This document shows positions 16,838 to 22,044 of a stretch of 22,044 nucleotides of DNA, one piece after another; the stretch's first letter is position 1, and each line of letters starts with the position of its first letter. The translations under genes were made by a program, and so were the position numbers. The DNA lies in IMG/VR virus record IMGVR_UViG_3300030451_000219, positions 2,455 to 24,498 of that record; one strand, written 5' to 3'. The stretch comes from a virus. The notes under the pieces are model-generated. The model made no database searches. It saw nothing but the letters and a program-made list of their open reading frames with translations, and was not told where the DNA came from.

Positions 16838-16865
16838 GTGTGGGTAGATTAAGTTCTACCCATAC
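16838..16865. terminator. Hairpin between converging operons, candidate two-way terminator
   Basis: TGGGTAGA (16841-16848) and TCTACCCA (16855-16862) are perfect inverted repeats with a six-base loop TTAAGT. Three further pairs (GTG with TAC, one G-T) extend the stem to 11. It lies five bases after the hsp20 stop, and its right arm covers the TAG stop (16858-16856) of the last leftward gene. The placement is ideal for ending both transcripts. Neither side carries a strong T run (leftward CACCTTTACTT is the closest), so termination may be partial or the stem may mainly stabilise 3' ends. Confidence 0.6.
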
Positions 16866-17080
16866 TTGAGTGCATTTAGTTCTCGTTGTAGGTATCCGTG
16901 TAAGTCACCCATCTTAGACTTACCATGTCGTAACACGGTCTTGATCAAATCTCTTTCCTCAATTGGAAAGATGTTATCAACTTCATTCTCAGGTAACATA
17001 CTAAATTCTGTGACAATTTTGTTATCCCTTGTCAATAGGATTTTGAAGCTTACCAAGTTTGCTTCTTTACTTTTGCTCAT
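16856..17080 (-). CDS. Small protein after nrdB, function unknown
   Basis: A 74-residue protein, last gene of the leftward operon. The ATG at 17080 follows an excellent GGAGGAG ribosome site and overlaps the end of nrdB by 14 bases. It has a basic start (MSKSKEANLVSFKILLTRDN), a central acidic stretch (PENEVDNIFPIEERDLIK) and a charged helical end (HGYLQRELNALKYG). No Cys pair is present, so it is not a glutaredoxin or thioredoxin, which often accompany ribonucleotide reductase. I do not recognise the family. Strong translation signal and tight overlap support a real gene. Confidence 0.6.
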   Translation of the reverse strand: MSKSKEANLVSFKILLTRDNKIVTEFSMLPENEVDNIFPIEERDLIKTVLRHGKSKMGDLHGYLQRELNALKYG

Positions 17081-18056
17081 CGTTCTCCTCCAGCGATGTA
17101 AAGGTTATGCTGTCCTGTCTACCACGTAGTCCAGCTTTCATGTAAGATGTAGCACGACCTTCAAAGAAGTTCTGATGCTCAACACCCATGACTTCATCTA
17201 ACCATTCAAGAGGATTCTCTCTTTGATCATAGTTAGTTTTTAAACCTAGCTGTAGTAATCTTCTATCAGCTATGTATCTATTGTAAGCGTACATATCTTT
17301 CTTGGTAAGTCCTTGTATATCGCCCATCTCAAATACCAAGTCTAAAAACTTATCTTCAAGTTTGACCATCTCTCTACATATCTCGTAGATTTCTTTCTTA
17401 AAATCATCTGTCCATATCTCAATGTTCTCTTGAATAAACTGTCTAAATAGTTTAGTCATTGCTTCAACGTGCATAGATTCATCACGGATAGAGTAAGTAA
17501 CAATCTGTCCCATACCTTTCATGCGACCAAAGCGTGGGAAGTTTAACAAGATTGCAAAACTACTAAAGAGTTGTAGTCCTTCGGTAAAAGCTGAATAGAC
17601 TGCTAAAGTTTTTGCAATACTTTTCTTATCCTTCATTGTGGTTTTGATATCACTAATGTATTCATGTTTATCTGCCATCTCTTCGTACTCAGCAAAAGCT
17701 TTGTACTCTATCTCAGGCATACCAACAGTATCAAGCAATAAACTGTAAGCGTGTTGATGGATAGATTCCATGTTAGCAAATGAAGCCATCATCATTCTAG
17801 CTTCAGGCTTTTTAAATATTCTCATGTATCTATCTATGTAACCTGAACCCACGTCAACATCTGATTGAGTAAACAATCTAAAGATTTGTGTTAGTAGATT
17901 TTTTTCAGTATCAGATAGCTCTTGCCAATCTTTAACATCTGTATGTAGAGGTACAGACTCCGGCATCCAATGCATTTGATTTTGTAATACATAGTAGTCA
18001 AACATCCATGCATCATCAAACGGTTTGTAATATTCTCTTGTTCCTAATAAACTCAT
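17067..18056 (-). CDS. nrdB: Class I ribonucleotide reductase, small (radical) subunit
   Basis: A 329-residue NrdB that makes and stores the radical needed for NrdA to turn ribonucleotides into deoxyribonucleotides. All metal ligands are visible, with E. coli NrdB equivalents in brackets: Asp66 (D84), Glu97 and His100 in the ESIHQHAY motif (E115, H118), Glu159 (E204), and Glu193 and His196 in RDESMH (E238, H241). Tyr104 takes the place of the radical Tyr122. Ligand spacings agree with E. coli (31 and 34 residues). The tail after FFEGRATSYMKAG lacks a further Tyr, so Tyr305 is the only candidate for the Y356 relay residue; the last 20 residues are polar and acidic. It starts nine bases after the nrdA stop with an AGGAA ribosome site, so both subunits are co-expressed. 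Confidence 0.95.
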   Translation of the reverse strand: MSLLGTREYYKPFDDAWMFDYYVLQNQMHWMPESVPLHTDVKDWQELSDTEKNLLTQIFRLFTQSDVDVGSGYIDRYMRIFKKPEARMMMASFANMESIHQHAYSLLLDTVGMPEIEYKAFAEYEEMADKHEYISDIKTTMKDKKSIAKTLAVYSAFTEGLQLFSSFAILLNFPRFGRMKGMGQIVTYSIRDESMHVEAMTKLFRQFIQENIEIWTDDFKKEIYEICREMVKLEDKFLDLVFEMGDIQGLTKKDMYAYNRYIADRRLLQLGLKTNYDQRENPLEWLDEVMGVEHQNFFEGRATSYMKAGLRGRQDSITFTSLEENDEQK

Positions 18057-18065
18057 AATTATTTC

Positions 18066-19829
18066 CTAGCCCTCACAGGCGATACATTCCACATCATCAA
18101 GTTTGATACGTGGTATTTTTACATTGACATTCTCTGCGTTCCTTGCAGCATTAGACCTCAAGTAATACAATGATTTAAGTCTGTTAGCACCATACCAATG
18201 TACATCATTGACATACTGCATATACTCATCATGCACTTCTTGTGGCTCTGTAGCTTTAGGAAGTACAAAGAACAAGTTGACAGATTGTGATTGACATATA
18301 AACTCTTGACGTTTGTATGCATGTTCAACAACCCATATTTGATTTATCTCATTAGCTGTTTTAAATACATCCTTTTCTAATGTAGTTAAAATATCTAAGT
18401 GTTGTACAGAACCATCGTGTCCTGCAATATCTTTCCAAAGACTTTCAAGTTCTTTACCCTTGATACCTTTAGACTTGAGAAGCTTTTCTAAGTATTTGTT
18501 TTTTACTTGGTAGCTTCCGGAGAGAGTCTTGTGCGTATAAACGTTAGCACGATACGGTTCAATAGAAGGAGATGTGCCACCACAAATGATACTAGAAGAA
18601 GCGTTAGGAGCAACAGCCAAAAGATGAGCATTACGCATGTTGTTTTGCTGAAGGTACGCATGGAAGCCCATTGCTCCGAGACCCAACGACCTTTCTCTGT
18701 AAGCAGAGTAGGCAGCTCTAGTAAAGCCTTCTTTACCTTCTTTAATATACTTTTTAAAACGTTTAAAGTTTGCATTATATTCTCCAAGTTGTGTAGTGTC
18801 GATAGCGTTATCAATAAAATGTTGAATAACATTATCGAGCATCGTTATTAAATCATCTATAAACTGTTCGTTCTTTGACCACTTGTCAAAGTATTGTAAA
18901 TTAACAGAAGATAAACAACACACTGCTGTCCTCTCTTCATTCGTTGGTAAAGTTATCTCAGAACATAAATTACTTTGTTTGATTTCTAGTCCTAAGTCTT
19001 TTTGTTTTTGTGGTAAAGCAGCATTACAATTATCTATGTTGACAATGTAAGGCTCACCGGTTTCTGCTCTAGCATTAATTAGTTGCCACCATAAATCTCT
19101 AGCGTTGACAACCTTTACAGCTTCGTTAGATTTGGGATCAACCAATCTAAACTCTGCATCTTCTTCTACAGCTTTTAAAAATTCTTTGGTAACATTGACA
19201 GCGTTGTGAAGATTTAAACATTTACGATTGATATCTCCACCGGATTCTTTTCTCATGTTGATAAACTCTTCGATCTCAGGATGAGAAATATCCATGTAAG
19301 CTGCATAGCTACCTCGTCTTGTTACACCTTGATTGAAGGCTAACATCTGAGAATCTACGACATGCATAAAGGGGATTGAACCAGTAGACTTACTACCGTG
19401 AGTAGTAGATACACCGTTAGACCTAACGTCTCCCCAATATCCACCAATACCTCCACCTGAACTTGCCAACCATATGTTCTCATCATAATGAGCTGATAAA
19501 CCGATACGACTGTCAGGAACATAATTAAGGAAGCAGCTAATAGGAAGCCCACGACTTGTTCCCCCGTTACTAAGTATAGGAGTGCTAAACATGAACCAAC
19601 ACTTGGAACTGTATTCATAAAGTCGTTGAGCAAGTTCAAAATCTGTATGACCTTTGTAGGTTGCTCCGAAGACTGAGGCTCTTGCGAATGCTTCTTGGGC
19701 ATGGGTTTCTTCTCCTGTAAAATATCTATCCTTCAATGTATCAAGACTAAACTTATCTAGTCTTTTTTCGTTATCATAATTAATCTTTATTCCTAAGTAT
19801 TCCTTTGGTCCTACTTTGTCTTCAACCAT
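18066..19829 (-). CDS. nrdA: Class I ribonucleotide reductase, large (catalytic) subunit, shortened
   Basis: A 587-residue NrdA that reduces ribonucleoside diphosphates to supply dNTPs for phage replication. Active-site parts are present, E. coli numbering in brackets: Cys99 in ISCFL (C225), Asn287, Cys289 and Glu291 in SNLCSEI (N437, C439, E441), Cys304/305 in CCLSSVNL (C462), the PNASSS phosphate loop at 408-413, the Tyr555-Tyr556 relay in SLYYLRS (Y730/Y731) and the C-terminal CIAC pair (582, 585). The usual N-terminal ATP-cone is absent, so dATP feedback is probably lost. Between GFHAYLQQ (about 395) and RNAHLLAVAPN (399) the roughly 40-50 residues normally found there are missing, without a frameshift. 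The ATG shares one base with the upstream stop. Other class I features make the assignment firm; activity of this short form is uncertain. Confidence 0.93.
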   Translation of the reverse strand: MVEDKVGPKEYLGIKINYDNEKRLDKFSLDTLKDRYFTGEETHAQEAFARASVFGATYKGHTDFELAQRLYEYSSKCWFMFSTPILSNGGTSRGLPISCFLNYVPDSRIGLSAHYDENIWLASSGGGIGGYWGDVRSNGVSTTHGSKSTGSIPFMHVVDSQMLAFNQGVTRRGSYAAYMDISHPEIEEFINMRKESGGDINRKCLNLHNAVNVTKEFLKAVEEDAEFRLVDPKSNEAVKVVNARDLWWQLINARAETGEPYIVNIDNCNAALPQKQKDLGLEIKQSNLCSEITLPTNEERTAVCCLSSVNLQYFDKWSKNEQFIDDLITMLDNVIQHFIDNAIDTTQLGEYNANFKRFKKYIKEGKEGFTRAAYSAYRERSLGLGAMGFHAYLQQNNMRNAHLLAVAPNASSSIICGGTSPSIEPYRANVYTHKTLSGSYQVKNKYLEKLLKSKGIKGKELESLWKDIAGHDGSVQHLDILTTLEKDVFKTANEINQIWVVEHAYKRQEFICQSQSVNLFFVLPKATEPQEVHDEYMQYVNDVHWYGANRLKSLYYLRSNAARNAENVNVKIPRIKLDDVECIACEG

Positions 19830-20098
19830 TACGTGTTCTCCGTGTCGTGTACGTTAAGCATTATTATACCATAGTGTAGTATCTTTAGCAAGTCTTTTCT
19901 GTTCTTACCTTCTTTATTACCATACCTCTTTGCATACTTCATTATATTGCCCAAGCAAAAGCCCTCACCATGACCTGAATCAATGATAACATCGGTTGCT
20001 TGGTACTTATCACTTGCATAATGTTGACCATAAGTATTATTAATATACTTTGCAAGTTCTTGTAATAATTTTTTTTCATTAAATTTATAGTTTATCAT
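19829..20098 (-). CDS. DUF3310-like small phage protein
   Basis: An 89-residue protein. From residue about 26 it has HYASDKYQATDVI, GHGEGFCLGNIMKYAKRYG and a KDLLKILHYGI helix, the order and spacing of the DUF3310 family of phage proteins (YQ..EVID...FCLGN..KY..R). T7 gp1.7, a nucleotide kinase, is sometimes grouped with this family, but I would not assign that activity here since no P-loop is present. It overlaps its upstream neighbour by four bases (ATGA) and shares one base with nrdA, placing it in the nucleotide-metabolism part of the operon. A role linked to nucleotide pools is suggested by position only. Confidence 0.65.
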   Translation of the reverse strand: MINYKFNEKKLLQELAKYINNTYGQHYASDKYQATDVIIDSGHGEGFCLGNIMKYAKRYGNKEGKNRKDLLKILHYGIIMLNVHDTENT

Positions 20099-20337
20099 AG
20101 TTCCTCTAGTGTTATGTTAGGATTTTTTTTTACCTGTTTATAAAACCAACGTAAGCTGTATGCACTTAACAAAAATTTATTGTTTGCAAAGATGTGAGTT
20201 TGTTCAGGAAGAAAATCTTTTAGATTATTTTTATTAATCTTAGATGTATCCTCTCCATCCGGAACCATTGTGCGTAACCACTCTACCAATAGTTCCTCTG
20301 CTCTACGTCTTAATTTTTTACTTCTGCTTCCACTCAT
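20095..20337 (-). CDS. Small basic protein, function unknown
   Basis: An 80-residue protein with a basic start (MSGSRSKKLRRRAEELLVEW) followed by LRTMVPDGED, a NLKDFLPEQTHIFAN block and an aromatic helix (LLSAYSLRWFYKQVKKNP). I recognise similar sequences from marine podophage genomes without function. Its start lies inside the preceding nuclease gene (20-base overlap) and its stop overlaps the next start by four bases. The basic N-terminus might contact nucleic acid, but that is speculative. Confidence 0.55.
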   Translation of the reverse strand: MSGSRSKKLRRRAEELLVEWLRTMVPDGEDTSKINKNNLKDFLPEQTHIFANNKFLLSAYSLRWFYKQVKKNPNITLEEL

Positions 20338-21205
20338 TTGTAACCTCTATAACTTTTGGTGGGTTAGGTGTTTTAGTAAGATACCTTAACCCATTAGAAT
20401 ATTTAAATACTCGTAATCCTTTTCCTTCGTTAGAATCTTTATGACATTCAAACTTGTGTCTACAATACATACACTCACGAGGAAGTTTCATGTTACCTGA
20501 TTTACCATCAGCTTCAGGACTATAACATAACTCCGGAGGTTTAGCTAACTTAATAGCTTTCTTAATTGCTGTAATCTTTTTCTTAATGTTTGGTTTATCA
20601 AAATCATCAGGTCTAAACAAAGCTAACTCACCTGACTCTTTGTTCATAGCAAGAAAGCCACCTTTGTTTGTGCCCTCTGCTGCTTCGTAACCGGCAAGTT
20701 GTGCCATGTAACCAAACGTATCTTGTTCTGCAAGTGTTCCATCTTTGAACTTTTTGAATGCAAAACCTGAAGCAGTTTTAATATCGACAACTTCACCATC
20801 AATCACACAATCCATGTGACCTTTGATTCCACTGACTGTTATTTCTTTTTGTTCGTTTGTAACTTTATGTCCTGATAGTTTTATCAGAAACAAAAGAATC
20901 TCCTCAAGCAAATGCCCGTAGAGAAACTTAATAAAGACATGAGGTGGGATAGACTCTGATTGTGTATCCTCTGTTCTCATATCAAACCACAATTGACGTG
21001 GCTTCCTACCTATGTTAGACATACGTAGCGTAGCATTACCACGTGGTTTAGGATGTGACCAATCGTAGAGAATCTGTTTCATAGACTCTCCAAACTGTTC
21101 AATAGTGTCTTCGTCTAGATCAATGTGCTTACCTTCTGATAGGACACTAATCTTATTATATATGTCAGACACTAATGTGTCAAGAGTTTTCTTTTTATTT
21201 GTCAT
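20318..21205 (-). CDS. PD-(D/E)XK exonuclease, RecB/Cas4-like, with C-terminal Cys cluster
   Basis: A 295-residue nuclease expected to act on DNA ends, in host DNA breakdown, recombination or concatemer processing. The PD-(D/E)XK core is visible: Glu101/Glu102 in GHLLEEI, Asp132 in GHMD, Asp141 and Lys143 in VVDIKTASG, and Gln169 in YMAQLAGYEAA (the RecB-type QxxxY motif). Cys227, Cys245, Cys248 and Cys254 lie after the core in a C-x17-C-x2-C-x5-C arrangement that could bind an Fe-S cluster or zinc. Cas4 and AddB proteins use one Cys before the core; here the equivalent region reads SNIGRKPRQLWF with Lys at the usual Cys place. It overlaps the small nuclease gene upstream by four bases, in the DNA replication part of the operon. 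In T7-like phages the gp6 exonuclease would fill this role. No CRISPR genes are nearby. Confidence 0.8.
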   Translation of the reverse strand: MTNKKKTLDTLVSDIYNKISVLSEGKHIDLDEDTIEQFGESMKQILYDWSHPKPRGNATLRMSNIGRKPRQLWFDMRTEDTQSESIPPHVFIKFLYGHLLEEILLFLIKLSGHKVTNEQKEITVSGIKGHMDCVIDGEVVDIKTASGFAFKKFKDGTLAEQDTFGYMAQLAGYEAAEGTNKGGFLAMNKESGELALFRPDDFDKPNIKKKITAIKKAIKLAKPPELCYSPEADGKSGNMKLPRECMYCRHKFECHKDSNEGKGLRVFKYSNGLRYLTKTPNPPKVIEVTNEWKQK

Positions 21206-21510
21206 GTTTTATGCTTTACAAATCTTAATTTTCTAGTATCAGGATTAAAACTTAGAATCTGTACACCTAAAGCTACTTGTTTTTTTGTTCTAGCTTTCTT
21301 AGGTTTCTTTCTTTGAATTGCTTCATCCCATGTATCACACTTAACATCAATTAAAAGTGTGTTACCTTTTTTGTCCATAGCTATCATATCTACCGGACCA
21401 TTACCACCTGAGTTTTGGAATACTTCATAACCGTTATCCCATAACCAAGTGACAGCATAGTATTCTGCTAAATCACCTTTTCTTGTTGAACTAAAATCAG
21501 TGCGTTTCAC
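21202..21510 (-). CDS. Small PD-(D/E)XK endonuclease, possible Holliday junction resolvase
   Basis: A 102-residue protein that is little more than a PD-(D/E)XK core: Glu16 in KGDLAEYYAVTWL, Asp41 in GNGPVDMIAM, and Asp55 and Lys57 in LLIDVKCDT, followed by a very basic stretch (RKKPKKARTKK, about 67-77) suited to DNA binding. The layout is like archaeal-type Holliday junction resolvases and the group I intron-associated PD-(D/E)XK family; many marine phages carry such a gene beside the polymerase, probably replacing T7 endonuclease I (gp3) in resolving branched replication DNA. It overlaps the polymerase end by 14 bases and the next nuclease by four. The exact substrate (branched DNA versus a site) cannot be told from sequence. 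Confidence 0.7.
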   Translation of the reverse strand: MKRTDFSSTRKGDLAEYYAVTWLWDNGYEVFQNSGGNGPVDMIAMDKKGNTLLIDVKCDTWDEAIQRKKPKKARTKKQVALGVQILSFNPDTRKLRFVKHKT

Positions 21511-22044
21511 TCCAATCTCTCCCTATCTTAAACTCTCCATCTAGTGGACATCTAAGATTAAAATGATTACCGGCATCAATAATACTTTGTACTGCAAGAG
21601 TACCAACCTTATTGGCTCTGCATTCTGATACCTCTATCTGCCATTCATCATGGATGTTGGCAACGAATTTAAAAGGTGTCATACTTAACTCTAAACGATT
21701 GGCAAGTATAGACAATCCTTTCTTCATAACAATTGAACCAGCACCTTGAAGTAGTGTGTTCAATGCTGCATGATTGTTTCTTATGTATAGCTTTCTACCA
21801 TCTAAGCCTTTGAGATATTTTTTGTTTGCTGCTCTTTGAACTCTGTCTCTAAGAGATTTAAATGAAGGCTTATTATCGAAGAAATGTTCTCTAGCTCTTT
21901 TTCCATCTGACGTATTTCCTCCAACCACTTTGCCAAGCTTTTCATCTCCTGCTCCGTACATGAGTGCATAGATGAATGTCTTTGCCTGATTTCTTGATTC
22001 AAGTTTTGCAGCTCTTTGATTAGCTGTGTGTATATCTCCATCGA
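21497..22044 (-). CDS. DNA polymerase, family A, T7 gp5-like (C-terminal part; 5' end outside window)
   Basis: The frame stays open to the right edge, and only the last 181 residues are visible: the fingers and part of the palm. Motif B reads RNQAKTFIYALMYGAGDEKL, matching T7 gp5, with Arg, Lys, Tyr and Tyr at the places of E. coli Arg754, Lys758, Phe762 and Tyr766. Then come KGLDGRKLYIRNNHAALNTL (KGLDGRK and HAALNTLLQ as in T7), motif C as IHDEW with the catalytic Asp, and a C-terminal His as in T7 gp5. The span between motif B and KGLDGRK is about 20 residues shorter than in T7. Motif A and any exonuclease or thioredoxin-binding region lie outside. It would copy the phage genome; it leads the visible leftward operon. 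The ATG at 21961 inside motif B is not the start. Confidence 0.93.
   Translation of the reverse strand, partial: DGDIHTANQRAAKLESRNQAKTFIYALMYGAGDEKLGKVVGGNTSDGKRAREHFFDNKPSFKSLRDRVQRAANKKYLKGLDGRKLYIRNNHAALNTLLQGAGSIVMKKGLSILANRLELSMTPFKFVANIHDEWQIEVSECRANKVGTLAVQSIIDAGNHFNLRCPLDGEFKIGRDWSETH

Noticed and set aside
18600-18700. Frameshift or group I intron as explanation of the missing NrdA segment
   Set aside because: The frame is continuous through both conserved flanks and no extra non-coding sequence is present; the segment is simply absent.
18503-18851. Reading frames of 109 and 114 residues inside nrdA, considered as remains of an intron-encoded endonuclease
   Set aside because: They are other frames of conserved NrdA sequence on both strands; no LAGLIDADG, HNH or GIY-YIG motif is seen.
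20318-21205. CRISPR-associated Cas4
   Set aside because: No repeats, cas1/cas2 or other CRISPR genes, and the N-terminal cluster Cys is missing; a phage replication/recombination nuclease fits better.
1-22044. tRNA genes, insertion sequences, integrase or attachment sites
   Set aside because: Gaps between genes total only a few hundred bases, and none has a cloverleaf, terminal inverted repeats or a recombinase motif that I could see.

Overview
The window is part of a virulent tailed-phage genome, most likely a T7-like (podovirus-type) marine phage. Three things point there. The family A DNA polymerase at the right edge is very close in motif layout to T7 gp5. The long virion genes resemble families common in uncultured marine phages. 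The DNA is AT-rich with tightly packed, often overlapping genes. A low-GC marine alphaproteobacterial host such as SAR11 fits the composition, but that is inference. No integrase, repressor, tRNA, insertion sequence or CRISPR array is visible.

Layout: two gene blocks converge at about 16.84 kb. Positions 1-16833 read rightward. First comes a receptor-binding/tail-tip cassette (1-2486): a SPRY-domain protein cut by the window edge, a tail protein with a repeated WIKSRN-type domain, a probable fibre-assembly-type protein and a small membrane-anchored coiled-coil protein. A near-consensus sigma70-type promoter (2461-2489) overlaps the end of that cassette. It faces a 12.6-kb run of virion proteins (2606-15258): a Gln/Ala-rich protein with an 11-residue repeat, a protein with a cationic membrane-active-looking N-terminus, two proteins of unknown function, and two giant proteins of 1342 and 1110 residues. 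The lysis genes follow (15248-16322): an M15-type peptidase endolysin, a small unknown and a 3-TM holin. Last is an Hsp20 small heat shock protein (16399-16833) behind a hairpin and a TATAAT box.

Positions 22044-16856 read leftward as one overlapping operon: DNA polymerase (5' end outside the window), a small PD-(D/E)XK nuclease, a RecB/Cas4-like PD-(D/E)XK nuclease with a Cys cluster, a small unknown, a DUF3310-like protein, NrdA, NrdB and a small unknown. Together these would degrade or process DNA, make deoxynucleotides and copy the phage genome. A GC-rich hairpin lies where the two blocks meet and overlaps the stop codon of the last leftward gene.

Points most worth checking: an apparent in-frame loss of roughly 40-50 residues inside the NrdA catalytic domain; the missing ATP-cone of NrdA; the Tyr at the polymerase '762' position; the hendecad repeat; a shared SKGG(R/L)V peptide at opposite ends of two virion proteins; and the pair of giant virion proteins. 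No wholly new multi-gene system could be shown from sequence alone.
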